Assembly (NCBI GenBank): GCA_025200525.1
Contig: CM045763.1
Coordinates: 155,316,246-155,380,245 of the forward strand
DNA length: 64,000 bases
Source: Camellia lanceoleosa
Taxonomy: Eukaryota > Streptophyta > Magnoliopsida > Ericales > Theaceae
Reading direction: 5' to 3'
Each line of letters starts with the position of its first letter. Position 1 is the stretch's first letter. The translations under genes were made by a program, and so were the position numbers. The notes beneath the pieces are model-generated. The model ran no database searches, had not been told where the DNA came from, and saw nothing but the letters and a program-made list of their open reading frames with translations. Below, in pieces: positions 33,262 through 45,108 of the stretch.

Positions 33262-36200
33262 TGTAGACACCCCATTTTTGACCGTCCTCATGACTTGGAC
33301 GTCACCGCTCGAACACTCGGTGATCGTCTTTGTTTGTGTTCGTTTTGAGTTCCCGGAGGTCTCGGCTGCGCGCCTTACCTCAGGATCTCTTAACTCGTCT
33401 GTTTCGTGTTTGGTTTTGGCACCAAACACTTGTGTTTTTGCCTTGAAGGGTAGGGAATGGCTTGTTGGCCATCCCCACATCCCACCGGCCTTCCCCTAGC
33501 ATCACCGGCTGTTTATGGGTGCCACCGGCTATGGTTTCTTAACACCAATGGCCGGTCGGCACTATATTCGGCCGACCGGCACTTTATTTTGCTGGTGACC
33601 TCTTTTCTTTGGCCAGCAGGACTCTTTGCACCTTGAGGCATGAGGCATGCCACCGTTGTGCACTGAATGCCCCACCACTCCTCCCCGTGCGGTTTGTGGT
33701 TGGTTTGAACTTTTGAACCCCTTTCCCTTCTAGAAGCTTGAACCCTTTGGCCAAGCTTCTTGGGGAAGCTTGGCCGGCTGTATTAGCTTCTCCAAGAAGC
33801 TAAGAACCCTTTGCACCCTTTGCCCCTTTCATCTAGCTTCTTGGAGAAGCCTAGAACCTTTGGCTTTGCCTATATAAGCACCCCTCCTCTCCCATTGTTA
33901 GGGGTTAGAGCTTTTGTACCAAAAAAACCAAAGCTTCTTCATCTATATATCTGTATTATACCTTCTCTCTCTATATCTCCCTTTCTCTCATCCTTTGTGT
34001 GTGTTTCTAGGCCTAGAAAGTGCATTTTGACCTTACTTTTGCACTAATACACACACCATTACACCTTACTTCGAGTTTGATAGGTATTGAGGGTTGTTTG
34101 TTGAGGTTTTGGACTGATTTTGATCAGTAAAGGGTGGCTGGAGCACCTGTTCTTGAAGTGTTCTTCAAGGGTGAGATTCTTACTTTATTTCCCCCAATCT
34201 TGCACTAGTTTTCTACCTATCTTGCATGCTGATTTGAACTTTGTGTATAACATAAAAAAGCCTTGTATTTTCATGCTTTAGAACTTTCATTAAGGGTGTT
34301 TTGGCATTGGGGGTCGAACTCCCCCTCTTAGGCCTCTTCTGGCCTATTTTGGTGCCTTTCCTTTAAGCCTTGTTTACTTTGTTGTATTAGTCTTCTCACC
34401 ACTGAAATCTAGTGGATTTCCAGTGGTGATGAAGTGATTTTGAGGTCTTGTAAAGGGGAGGGACACCCCTCTCCCTTTGTGTCTCATTTGTTCTTGCTTT
34501 CGGCTCATAAAGGTAGCATGCATGCTTAGTAATTTTTGGCTCCATTTCAGAGGTTTTTTTGGGATATTTGGTTGTATTATGCCTCTATTTTTGGTTGGTT
34601 TGATGGTCCATTTCATGCATCATATGCTTGCCTTGTAATCCCTTGTTTTGGCCTAGTATGCATCATGTTATGAGTTGACATTTTAGCATGATTTTGGCTT
34701 GGTTCCAAGAAGGTCTTAGTCATATTTTACCATGTTTAAGGTCTGACCTTAGTTGTCTTTGCCATATTTGCCATGTTTGGTGTCATCTCTTTGTGTTTTG
34801 GCTTGTAAGCCTTGAGTAGCATGCTTAGCTCGGACCATCCTCACGATTTGGCATCATTTAGGATCGTATTTTAGTCCATAAATCATGTTTGTATGTTTGC
34901 ATATGTGACCTCTTTCATGCTTTGAGGATGTGTCCTTTTGTGCCTTGAAATGTGCATTGTGTATGCCTATGTGTTTGGATCATTTAGGATGCCATGTGAG
35001 TGAGTTTTGGAGCTCATTTTGCATCTTTGAAATTCTGTTTTGGTTGTATACTTCACGCCATGCTTGTTTGGGTTAGTGGTAGTAGAATGCCCTTTGTTGT
35101 GCCTTAGCTTTGGGCCCCTCTTGACTTGCATGTTCGTAGTGCATTTTGTCCATCACTTGAGGCACTTTTAGTCACTGTTTTGGGGGTGTCTGGAGACCTC
35201 CCATTTCAGTCTAAGTCCCTTCTTGGACATGGTTGTATGCTTGATTTGTTGCCTCTAATTGCATGCTTGCATTGTACCATATTAGCATTGTATGATGAGT
35301 TACATTGTAGCATTGCATGTTAGGAGCATTGTATACTTAACATGATAGGTTGCATTACATTTGACATGTTTTGCATCTTAGCCTATTGTTGCATTTTCGA
35401 GCCATGTTTGCATAACATACATTCCATTGCTTGGTTTGGGGTGTCAAACCTAGCGTGAGGGTTGAGAGGTGTTCATACTACAAGTGATGTAACACATCTC
35501 AACTCTCGGTCGCCGAGGCCCTTGACTTTGACATGATAGGGTCTTGGTCCTCATTTGTGTGTTGCATGCATTTTTACATCAAATGGCAAGCTTGATCTCT
35601 TAGGCTATCATGTACAATTGATGGTCTAAGGATCGAGGGCCATGCTTCCCTGAGTTCAATACATAATGGGGAACATGACCACGCTCACATGTCCCTGAAA
35701 TCCCATGCCATATACTACCTGTCCTCTGTTGCTGTCAAAACTGTTTTCTGCAGGAAGTTTTTGCCGACCAGCAGTGTAGAGTGCCGACCTGCAATATATT
35801 TGTGCCCGATGATATAAAACCCAGCCGATGGATGTGTTCCATGGCCGATGGACATGTACTTCAGCCGACGGTGTTTCAAAGTGTTCAGAGAACCTGTCCC
35901 AGAACTTTGGCAATTTTCAGAGAAGCAAGGCAGTGAAAACAGAGGCAGTAGTGCTATGGTAACGGGTTTCCGGGCAAGAGGGATCGAGCATACATCATTC
36001 GCGCATCTCGAGGCAGGGCCGCGGCCACTTCCTTTCTGCATTTATTTTTGTTAATCAATTAAGGGTCTGTAATAATCAAATAGCTAGGATAGTTGATTTG
36101 TTATTTGGTCTGTATATTCTTTTGGTCCCTCCGAGTGAGGGCGCAATTGCGTAATAACTGTGCGTGAGTGTGTGCATGTCTTCCAACCCCACGTCTTTCT

Positions 36201-37218
36201 TCCCTTTTATTTACCTGCTTATGATGGTAGATTAGGGCATATTTAAATTAGCATACCTTATGCTATGTATGCGTGCATCCATACATTTGTCTTGCATACA
36301 CCGGGCTCGACGCATCATGCTAACTGCATTGTATTCCAATTCCAAATTGAATACGTGTTAATTGCAGCATTTCATATGCCACGTTTAGAATAGCCGAGCC
36401 TACCATAGTTGCATCTTGCATGTGTTGCATTAGCCATCTTAACATGAACTAGGATCATGCATATGATTACTAACTAGTTTCTGTTTTGGCTTGGAGTACT
36501 AGGTAAGTTTTTATGCTTTAGCATCCTTGCATGCGTGTGAGTGTTGCCATGACAGTATGATTACTATGAGGCTAGCTGCTTATGTGATATAACTGCTTGA
36601 ATGCCTGTGGATGGAGGTTGAGTTGTTTAAATTGGAACAATGCATTAAAAACTGCGAGTTTTAAGCCCACTAGATAGTGGCATAGTCATCTTTTCCAAAG
36701 CCCACTCGAGGGTGGCAAAACCTGCATTTTAGCCTACTTGCGAGTAGCAAACCGTTTTCAAAACAAACATGCAATGTTTTGTTCCAATTTAGGCGATTTG
36801 GTCTATACTTGTTTGCTGCGCGCATAACATAGTAATTCTAGGCTAATAACTGGAATAAGAACACATAACGTTCTCAAAATCAGATATCACGGTTAGTAGA
36901 GGCCGGTCTTCGGACCGGGCGAGAGGGGGTGCTCATAGCTGACCTTCCCCGATCGTACCCAAGTTCCCGAGCCGAGGCAACTTTGGTGATGACGGACACG
37001 TGGCCTTTGGCACCGAGTCAGGGTTTCCTAAATTCCCCAAAATAAAATATTTAGGTGGCGACTCTGTATCTGGCAAAGCAGTCCATGTTTGGCACTTCTT
37101 TTCAAAAAACTGTTTTCTCAAAACGATTTGCCGGATTTGGACTCTTTGGTTCAATATTTAGAACCGTGACAAACCGATCGAAGCTGTGGCGTGTGGCGGG
37201 GTCCTCATGGTGTGTTCT
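33262..37218 (+). mobile_element. Solo LTR of a Tat-type element, about 3.96 kb
   Basis: Begins TGTAGACACCCCATTTTTGACC after GTATG. In the duplicated copy the right end reads GGGTGTGTTACA followed by GTATG (48597-48601); here the same end is altered (tgttctga at 37213-37220). Homologous throughout to the LTR at 12938-17141. No coding frame matches any protein family. A clean TG..CA element of LTR length with a 5-bp duplication and no internal domains is best read as a solo LTR, formed by recombination between two LTRs. A large non-coding (LARD-like) element is the alternative. Confidence 0.65.
33729..33877 (+). promoter_or_regulatory. Tat LTR promoter with palindromic AGCTTC/GAAGCT words
   Basis: A TATA box, CCTATATAAGCACC, lies at 33869-33882. 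In the 140 bases before it are TTCTAGAA, AGCTTCTTGGGGAAGCTT, a near-perfect palindrome TAGCTTCTCCAAGAAGCTA and AGCTTCTTGGAGAAGC. The duplicated copy keeps the block from 45111 and its TATA at 45233-45239. TTC..GAA words recall heat-shock elements, but their spacing (five bases, not two) does not fit the consensus well. Confidence 0.45.
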
Positions 37219-37475
37219 GATATGGAGTTTGAATATGAGGTTATATTCTTCCAAAATTGTTGATTTTAGCACTTGGGTTGATATATGGAAAAAGGGGAGT
37301 TTTGCCCTAATTGGATTAAATTGTTGTTTTGTATAAATAACTGAAATTGACATTGTAAAGTGCAATTGAATGATTGTTGATGTAAATGGTGGAGTTGGAC
37401 ATGTGTTGTCACTCACTTATAGAAATTTGAATAATTTATCTATTGAGAAAGTTGTCTATCTACTTAGAAATATCT
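37219..37475 (+). repeat. T1 3' LTR, middle part
   Basis: Resumes the LTR after the solo Tat insertion with TATGGAGTTTGAATATGAGG and runs to TATCT (37471-37475), where the second Tekay element was inserted. The matching right part starts after TATCT at 59842-59846. The duplicate is at 48597-48852. Confidence 0.7.
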
Positions 37476-38791
37476 TGTGCTCGAGCGATGTTCTTGGTTT
37501 GCAAAACTTCTAAAAGTGTGTATTCTACGCTCAAGCGTCACTTCTTACGCTTGAGCGTAACATTGTGTCTGACGCTCGAGTGTCTCTTTTCACGCTCGAG
37601 CAGACTGCGTGTATAATAGTCCGTGAAGATGACTTCTTTCATCACTTTTTCATTTATCTCTCTCCCTAAAACTCTCCAAAACCCTAGATCTTGAGTTTCT
37701 CTCTCTAAAACTCATCTTCTCTCTTCTATTTCACCTAGATCCATTGGCTTCTTCACCCAAGTGCCTTTGAGAAAAAGGTAGAGCACGTCGTGGGCTTTAT
37801 TTTCATCCGAACAAAAATGGTTTTCGGCGCCTTTGGAGTTTCAACCTTGCTTTGCTTAGCTTCTCTTCTTGAGGTAGGGATTTTCTACACTTTCATATGG
37901 CCTTTAACTTAGTTATTTGTTGTTGTGTAACAATGGTGGGATTTGGGAGTAGTTTGAACAAACCTAGGGTTTGAGTGTGAAATAAAAAGAGGGGTTTTTG
38001 AGGAATGGAAAATAGATAGTTATGGAGTTTGAAAATGAGGTTATGTTGGTTCGAAATTGTTGATTTTGGAACTTGGGTTGATATTTGAAAAAGGGAAGTT
38101 TGCCCTAAATGATTATGATATTTATTTTGTATAAATAAATAAAATTGGTATTATAAACATGAAATTGGGCGAATATTGAAATAGATGGTGGGGTTGAGTA
38201 TGTAATACCTCTCACCTTTGGAAGTTTTGAGTAAATTATCTGTGTTGAGATTAAATATATGTTTAGAAATAATTGTATTGGGCTATCGGTTAATGATAGC
38301 TATGATTGTTGTAGAAATCTCATGAGGATTAGGTGAATTAAAACTAATCTATTGTTGATTGTCATTGAATATGACTATATTTAATTACATTGTATACGTA
38401 TGATGTTTGGGAGAAGAAAGGGGATGTACTCCACTATTTGGGAGGAGATAGGGATGAACCGTTGAAATTAAGTTGGTCGAGTGTCCAGGTGAAAGTCCGA
38501 AATCTTGGGTAGACATGGTGGTCGATCCCGCGGTCAAAATTTTCGTAAAATGGCAATTTGAAGTGTTGGTGTGGTAATTGTGTTAATTAGATAACCATTG
38601 AGTTATAGTCTCTGTTGAGTTGTTGAAAGATAATGAAATTGGCTCATGGATTGAAATGAATTGAAGGAAAATGGAATAAGATATGAACATGGTACTTTAG
38701 AATTTTTAAAAATGTAAATGTTTTGTCACAGGTATTGTATATGAACATTGTACTTATGTCTTTGTTAAACCTCATATACTGTGTTAGATTA

Positions 38792-41024
38792 TATAGCGAT
38801 CCCGGTATTCCCTTGTTGTATTTGTCGTATTCCGGAATCGATTCTATGGAGTTGGTAGTTGTATCTATCTTGTTGTCATCCTTTAATTCCTTTGTTTGAG
38901 TTTTAGAATATGTTGGGCATGTTTCGAGCAGGTGGGATGAGCCTTGGTCTAAAATCTTGTTGCCAGGTTTTTGGTCATTCCGCTCGAGCGGATCGTCTAG
39001 CGCTCGAGCGGAGATTGCACACTCCTAGTATTTCGTGTCCCTGCAAAACTTCTGCAGGTGTGATTTCTATGCTCGAGCGGGTCACCGCCAAGTCGAGCGG
39101 GCTTGTTGGCGCCGGCGGGTAATCTGTCTTGGTAAAAGTTATGGAAGAAATTTGTGCTCGAGTGGATGGTTTTCCACGCCCGAGCGGATGTACTTTATTA
39201 TTGTATCTTGGCGCTCGAGCGGCCCTTCTTGTGCTCGAGTGTACCAAGTTCTTCGTTCTTGACGCTCGAGCGTTGTGTTTTCCGCTCGAGTGGACCTATC
39301 GTATATCTGAAGGCAGTTAGGCATTTTCAAATCACTTTTTGCATTCACTTTCTCTCTCTTACTTTCTAAAAAGATATTTTGAGAGCTCCTCTCTCTAGAA
39401 ACTCCCTTCTCTCTAGGGTTTGATCAAGTTAGAGTGCTTTTCTTTCCTTCGGCCTTTGTAAAAGTTGTGTTGATCGTCGAGGGCGTCGTTTTGATCCGAA
39501 AAGTTTGGAGTTTGGAGCACTTTGGTGTTGGTCTCTTCTCTATTTGAACTCTAACTTCGAGGTAGGGATATCCTACTCCTCTTTATGAGCTTTGTCTTTG
39601 AATTTTAGCATTTTGAGACGTTGGGGGTTGTTGGGTAATTTTGAGAAAGTTTGGGTCTTTCGTGTAATTTTACAAAAGATGGGGTTTTATATATATATGA
39701 ACCTATATGCATGTTTGGCATGGAGAAATGAGATAAGTGATGGGTTATTGATAGAAATGGAACCTTAGGGTTGTTTTTTTGTTAATTATGGTAAATGCCC
39801 TAATTGCATTGATAAATTAATTTGTGAAATTAATTTGAGAAATGAGAATGTGAATTGAGAATGTTGAAATTGGAAATGTGTGGGATTAAAGGGTGTAGTT
39901 GGATTATTTATCACTCACCAATTTGAAATGTTGATATTTTATCCATTTGGTGCATTTATTTTCTGTTTAAGAATAACTGCTTTGGGCTATTGGTGGAGGA
40001 TAGTCTTGATTGTTGTAGACAATGCATGATGATTAGGCAAACTAAAACTAATCAATTGAGTATGCTATCGAATGTAGCAATTGGAATAATACATTAACTT
40101 TATGTATTGATTGATTGTATATGATTCTATGTTTATATACATGTGTTGTGTGGGAGGAGATGGGGGATGTACTCCACGGTTTATTGGAAGATGGGGGATG
40201 GACTTCTAAACCGGATTTTGTGTGACATTGATACAGCACTACAATGTGTATCAAGTGTTGATTATGGAAGTGTTCGAATTGATTTGATATAGCACTAAAA
40301 TGTATATCGTTGTCAATTGTGAAGTATAAAAGGGATTCTATGTGATGTTGATACAGCATCAAAATGTGTATCTTTCGTAAAGTGTGGAAATGGTTTATGT
40401 GTTATTGATACAGCATTAAAATATGTATCCATTTTGAATTTCGAAAGTGTTTAAAGATGAGTCTTAATCTCATTAAGTTATTTGGCTAGGTGTTGAGCCT
40501 TGTTTTCAAACTCAAAGTTGAAAAAGAAATGGGAAATGAAATGTAACATGAACTTAATGTCATAAGACTGAAACGTGATATAAGTGGATGTATCTATGTT
40601 GACCATCTATCAACTGCTAATCTTTTAGTCATTGATTATAACTGGTTTAGTGTATTTCTACCGGGCTGTGGCTCACCCTATATGAGACATCATCTTCAGG
40701 TACAGGTAGCATGCCACCTCCAAGGACATAGCTTGGGAGGCTAGAGGCAGGCAGACTTTTGTTGTTGGTTATCTTTTGATGTATTACGTGTAATTTCAAG
40801 CCAGGGGCTTAATGTGTAATTGAGTTAGCACTCTCTTTTTTTCTTTTTTTTTTTGTAACCAAGTGTTAACTTGGAAAGTTGTAAGCTCGTAGGGCATTTT
40901 CTTTTGTCATTAACATGTAATACACTTTATAAAGAATTACTCTAATGAATAGAATGATGTTTATTCCTTGTATCAATGCATGTCAATATTGATGGGTTTA
41001 ATGTATTTTTTTGAGGGCGTTACA
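38792..41024 (+). mobile_element. Solo Tekay-type LTR nested in the T2 5' LTR (copy A)
   Basis: 2,233 bases from TATAGCGATCCCGG to GGGCGTTACA, flanked on both sides by GATTA (38787-38791 and 41025-41029). The uninterrupted target is seen in the LTR at about 59421 (gttagattattcctactggg), which confirms the insertion. The sequence is related to, but distinct from, the host LTR. It has no internal domains. Confidence 0.85.
38978..39295. repeat. Palindrome array CGCTCGAGCGG in the solo LTR (copy A)
   Basis: About ten copies of the decamer palindrome CGCTCGAGCG or one-base variants (CTCGAGTG, CTCAAGCG), separated by 20-50 bases of unrelated DNA. The array lies before a CT-rich leader (39350-39415). 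Copy B has about twelve (50358-50695). The same word recurs in all Tekay LTRs of the window. Confidence 0.8.
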
Positions 41025-41445
41025 GATTATTCCTACTGGGCTTTGGCTCACCCTATTTGGGAAAACTATTTTCAAGTGCTGGTGACATGCCTCTGCTAAG
41101 GCAATAGCTTGGAGGGACTTTTGGGAAGCAAGAGCTTCTTTATTTTGTTTTTATTCTCTTGTATAGCCATGGGCTTTAATTGTATTGAGCTAGGCTCACT
41201 TTTGTGTAACCAAGAAATGGCTTTGAAAGTTGTAAGCCTATATGGCATCTGACTATATGTTTAGTTTCATTTCTCTCAACATTGTAACACATGCTACAGA
41301 GTCAGGACGAACATTGGTGAATGTATATCGTATGTGTTAACCTTTGTAAACGAACTCTGAACTCTGATGGATGAATGTATCTTATTTCTGCTATTCTTCC
41401 GCTTATGAGTTGTATTTATTGTATGATTTTGGAGGTGTTATAACT

Positions 41446-41457
41446 TGGTATCAGAGC
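41446..41457 (+). other. T2 primer-binding site
   Basis: TGGTATCAGAGC, complementary to the 3' end of initiator methionine tRNA, four bases after the LTR end. It is the start point of minus-strand cDNA synthesis. Confidence 0.85.
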
Positions 41458-41845
41458 GAATCAGGTTTGAATACTTTTGGTACGTAGGAAGTGGTTATTA
41501 CCACGGTGGGTTTGTCTCGCTTGGTTGAGACATTACTATGTATTGTATACTTATGTGATAACATGCTTATGTGATTATATGGGTATGAGATTTAATTTCT
41601 AGGATGTTTATCGAGTCTATGGGTTTCTAGAAGTCCTATTGGAAAGGCACCTGATCACTGTCGTTTCTAATTGGAACTCTAGCAAAGCCGCGGGACGGTC
41701 ACTATCCAAAAATGAAATTCGTATTTGTTTGTGTGACTATGTGCTTATATGGAGTGAATTACTATTGTCTAACGCAATAGGACGCGAGTGAGTTAGTTTT
41801 GTCACATTTATAAATGTGCTAACCTCTTTTGTTACCTTCATTAGG

Positions 41846-42955
41846 ATGTCAGGACGTGGTGGTGGTGGGTGTGGTAGGACTAGAAGGCACGATGTGCCCA
41901 TACTAGATGATATTCCGGCACAAGAAGAGGGAGTTGGTCAAGCCAATATGGCCAGACCAGTGGGTCAATAGGCCATGGGCGCCTTAGCCCGTGAAATGGC
42001 CGAAGCATTGCGGGAATCCATAGATATTCTCAGGGTTGAGAATCAAGTCCAGGCCCAAGTAGCTGAGGCAGGGCCATCTTTCTTGAAGAGTGAGTTCTTC
42101 ATGTCGAATCTGGACGAGTTTTTAGGTGATCTCAAAGAGCCACTGAAGACAGATGAGTGGCTAGAGCCGATGGTGAAGACGTTTGAGATGTTAGACAACG
42201 AAGACGGGGGTTTGAGAGTGACCTTGGCGTCCTTCCAGCTAAAGGAAGATATAGGTTAATGGGAGAAGTATCTTGAGCGCATTGGAGGACTTAGGAGGAT
42301 TTTATCGACGCCTTCCAAGACAAGTTTTGCCTCCCATTAGGGGAGAAGTTGAGAGACCAGTTCTCTAAGTTGGTGCAGTTGAACACACTAGTGGCTGAGT
42401 TTGAGGCCAGGTTCACTAGCTTGTCAAGGTTTGTCTGAACACTGGCGAAGAGCGCCATTGTCTAGAGTTTGAGAAGCGGTTAAGGACTGAACTCATGTAT
42501 AGAGTGGTTGGGTCCATGATTAGAGAGTATGGGCACCTTATAGAGGCGATGGCCCATCTTGATGTAGGCGGAAGAGGAGAGGATGAGGGGCTCCAAGAGG
42601 AGCCAGGACAGTCCGGGAGACAGTACGAGGCAGAGGGGTTCTAACCCCAGTAGTCCCAAGGAGCATAGTCAAGGTCTACCTTTCCAGTGCCGAGTTCGGG
42701 TTTTGGAAGAGGTAGTTAGGGAGATTTCACTTGTTTTAGGTGTGATCAGTTGGGCCACAAGTCTCCAGCTTGCCCGTAGAGAGGAGGAGAGCGTGAGCAT
42801 CATCATCTTGACTTGTTCTTGGGGCGAGTCGGGGAGTGGGCAAATGCTCACTTGTTATCGATAAGGGCGGTAGGGCATTTGAGCAATTTTGCCTACTTGG
42901 GTGGCATATCTGGTGCATCTAGTTCGAGGCAGACACAGAGTCACTAGCCTACACA
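41846..42955 (+). pseudogene. T2 gag
   Basis: ATG at 41846, product opening MSGRGGGGCGRTRRHDVP. There is a stop at 41969-41971, then a frame to 42257 with SEFFMSNLDEFLGD and WLEPMVKTFEMLD, the gag core. Further gag helices lie at 42340-42600 across frameshifts (SKLVQLNTLVAEFEARF). The first zinc knuckle (CDQLGHKSPAC) lies near 42740-42775. The second knuckle near 42850 is damaged relative to T3. The damage falls exactly where T3 has CAG, so it may be sequence error rather than mutation. Gag would form the particle and bind RNA. Confidence 0.75.
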
Positions 42956-42992
42956 GTCAGCACAGGCCTCAAGGGCCAACCAGGGAGCCTCC

Positions 42993-43547
42993 TTGGCTCA
43001 ATCAGTGCATCAAGCTTATCCTCTGAAGGGTGAACAGGTTGAACAAAGACCTCCGGGGCGTGTGTATACTATTACAGTGCCAGATCTTGTACCTGCTCCT
43101 TCTGTAGTGAGAGGTACCTTCTTATTTTGGAATTCAGTTGCTAATGTATTGATTGATACATGTGCATCCCATTCTTTTATCTCGTTTGCATTTGCATTAG
43201 TTTTGGGGTTAGAGTTGGCTCAGTAAACATCTTCTATCTGTGTAGACTCACCTATCGGTGGTGAGGTTATTTTGAAATAGGGATGTCGGAGTTGTGACAT
43301 AGAGGTTGTCGGTCGTCGACTTCCATTTGTATTTGTATTGATTGACATATCTAGTTTTGATGTTATTTTGGGTATGGACTGGCTATCATCATATTGGGCC
43401 GTTATAGATTGCTACCATCAGATGGTTATTGTATGTACCCTAAGCGGTGATACTTTTTATTTCTTGGGAGACCGAGTGGATAGAGTTTTATCATCAGTAA
43501 ATGATCCGCGTGGGCAGAGTAAACTTAGTTACCTTCTTGGGTGGTGA
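42993..43547 (+). pseudogene. T2 protease region
   Basis: Retroviral-type aspartic protease. 42993-43226 contains VLIDTCASHSFISF; the catalytic triad DTG is DTC, with the glycine replaced by cysteine through GGT-to-TGT. Stops follow at 43224-43226 and near 43277. 43338-43547 contains FDVILGMDWLSSYWAVIDC, the second conserved block of the family. Non-functional on two counts, stops and active-site change. Confidence 0.8.
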
Positions 43548-45108
43548 GTGTGATGAAGTTCGGGTTGAGTTGCCATGGGTGGTTTGTGAATACGTCGATG
43601 TCTTTCCCGAGGACCTTACTAGTTTACCACCTCACTGAAGGGATCGAGTTCTCTATTGATTTAGTGCCTAGCACGACATCGATTTCTATGGCACCGTATA
43701 GATTTGCACCTATTGAATTGAGTGAGTTGAAGATTCAACTACAGGAATTGTTAGATAAGGGTTTTATCCACCTTAGTACCTCACCTTGGGGAGCGTCGGC
43801 CCTCTTTGCTAAAAAGAAAGATGGGCATTCCCGAAAGTTGAACTGGGTAACTGTTAAGAAGAAGTACCCAATGCTTCGTATAGATGATCTATTTGATCAG
43901 TTGAAAGGGTCTTTTTGCTTCTCTAAGATAGACCTGAGATTGGGCTATCATCAGTTGAGGGTAAGGGAGGAGGATATCCCGAATATGGCATTCCATACGC
44001 AGTGTAGCCATTATGAGTTTCTAGTGATTCCTTTTGGGCTAACCAATGCTCCAGCTGTGTTTATGAATTTGATGAACCGGATCTTTCGTGAGTTCCTAGA
44101 CCGTTTTGTGGTTGTCTTTGTAGATGACATCTTGATTTACTCACCCTCTGAGGAGGAGCACGAGGAACACTTGCGAGTGGTACTTGAGTTGCTTAGGGCC
44201 CATAAATTGTATGCTAAGTTTGGAAAGTGTGAGTTCTGGCTGAGGAAAGTTAAATTTTTAGGCCATGTGGTATCTGGGGAAGGGGTGATTGTAGATTCAC
44301 CCAAGATAGAGGCAGTGCAAGATTGGGCACAACGAAAGAATGCTTTTGAGATCCATAGTTTCTTGGGGTTGGCCGGATATTATCGTAGATTCGTGAAGGA
44401 TTTCTCTAGGCTAGCCTCACCTTTGACTAGGTTGACGAGGAAGGGAATCAAAGTTGTGTGGAGCGAGACTTGGGAGAAGTCATTTCAAGAGCTTAAAGTT
44501 AGACTTACCACTGTTCCGGTCTTGATTATTCCGGAGAGGGGTTTGGGCTATTCGGTATATTGTGATGCCTCACGAGAAGGTTTGGGTTCTGTATTGATGC
44601 AAAAGGGAAATATAGTAGCCTATGACTCACGGCAGTTGAAAACACATGAGAGAAACTACCCTACTCACGACCTAGAGTTAGCGGCGGTGATCTTTGCCTT
44701 GAAGATTTGGAGACATTATCTGTATGGTAAGAGATTTGAGGTTTTTTTTGGAAATATCTATTTACACTATAGGATTTGAATTTGAGGCAAAGGAGGTGGA
44801 TGGAGTTCATAGAGGATTATGATTTTGAGTTGCATTATCACCTGGGGAAGGCCAACGTTGTGGCCTATGCTTTGAGTAGAAAATCAATTAGCAGTGTAGC
44901 TTGTATCACCATCTGAGAATGGGAGATGTTGGGTACTCTTGGGGAGTTTGACTTGCATCTTGGCGAGTCTGTTGAATCTGCTGCTTTGTTTACGGTAGTT
45001 GCCCAACCTACGCTTGTGAACGGAGTGATAGAAGCACAAGGGGGTGACCTTGAGGTAGAATCCCTGTAGGAGAAGATTTCCAATGGGAAGGTAGAAAGAG
45101 GCTTGATT
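43541..45108 (+). pseudogene. T2 RT and partial RNase H
   Basis: A 412-codon frame (43541-44779) with [34 protein letters not shown], catalytic [10 protein letters not shown] (about 44113-44142), [36 protein letters not shown] and the RNase H block [16 protein letters not shown]. Compared with T1, about 18 bases are missing in frame at 43825, removing most of the CIDY motif ([15 protein letters not shown]). A deletion next to a T-run near 44745 shifts the frame inside RNase H. The remainder to 45108 holds [10 protein letters not shown] and ALSRKS in another frame, then the duplication junction. Confidence 0.85.

Larger units (their letters stand above)
37476..41442 (+). repeat. T2 5' LTR, interrupted by a solo LTR
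   Basis: Left end TGTGCTCGAGCG corresponds to a point about 360 bases inside the full LTR at 57773-59841, so the first part is missing. It then carries CTCGAGCG-type motifs (37480-37610), a CT-rich leader near 37650-37730 and the 'gtgtaacaatggtgggattt' block. It is broken at 38791/41030 by the nested solo LTR and ends GTGTTATA before the primer-binding site. The copy-B version is 48853-52832, ending GTGTTACA. Confidence 0.75.
33749..45108 (+). repeat. Tandem duplication, copy A (about 11.4 kb)
   Basis: Runs from inside the solo Tat LTR (ggccaagcttcttgg) to inside Tekay pol (gaaagaggcttgatt). It is followed at once by copy B, which restarts with the same ggccaagc. Gene order, nested insertions and target duplications are the same in both copies, and by eye they are nearly identical. 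Copy B is a few tens of bases longer. Confidence 0.85.
37476..45108 (+). mobile_element. Tekay/Del element T2, truncated in pol by the duplication junction
   Basis: 5' LTR (37476-41442, interrupted by a solo LTR), primer-binding site, gag, protease, RT and part of RNase H. It stops at 45108, where the tandem duplication restarts. Left target duplication TATCT is at 37471-37475; the matching right copy lies far away at 59842-59846, because T2 and T3 were one element before the duplication. Confidence 0.8.

Noticed and set aside
35656..36054. Frames of 85-121 codons on both strands in the solo Tat LTR, repeated at 47030-47428.
   Set aside because: They recur only because the DNA is duplicated. 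The diverged LTR at 15.6-15.9 kb does not keep the frame.
38978..39295. CTCGAG words as cloning scars (XhoI sites).
   Set aside because: They occur in several diverged LTRs as an extended 10-bp palindrome with graded variants, which vector sequence would not give.
41446..41457. A tRNA gene at the TGGTATCAGAGC site.
   Set aside because: Only the 12-base complement of the tRNA 3' end is present, at the position expected for a primer-binding site; no cloverleaf follows.
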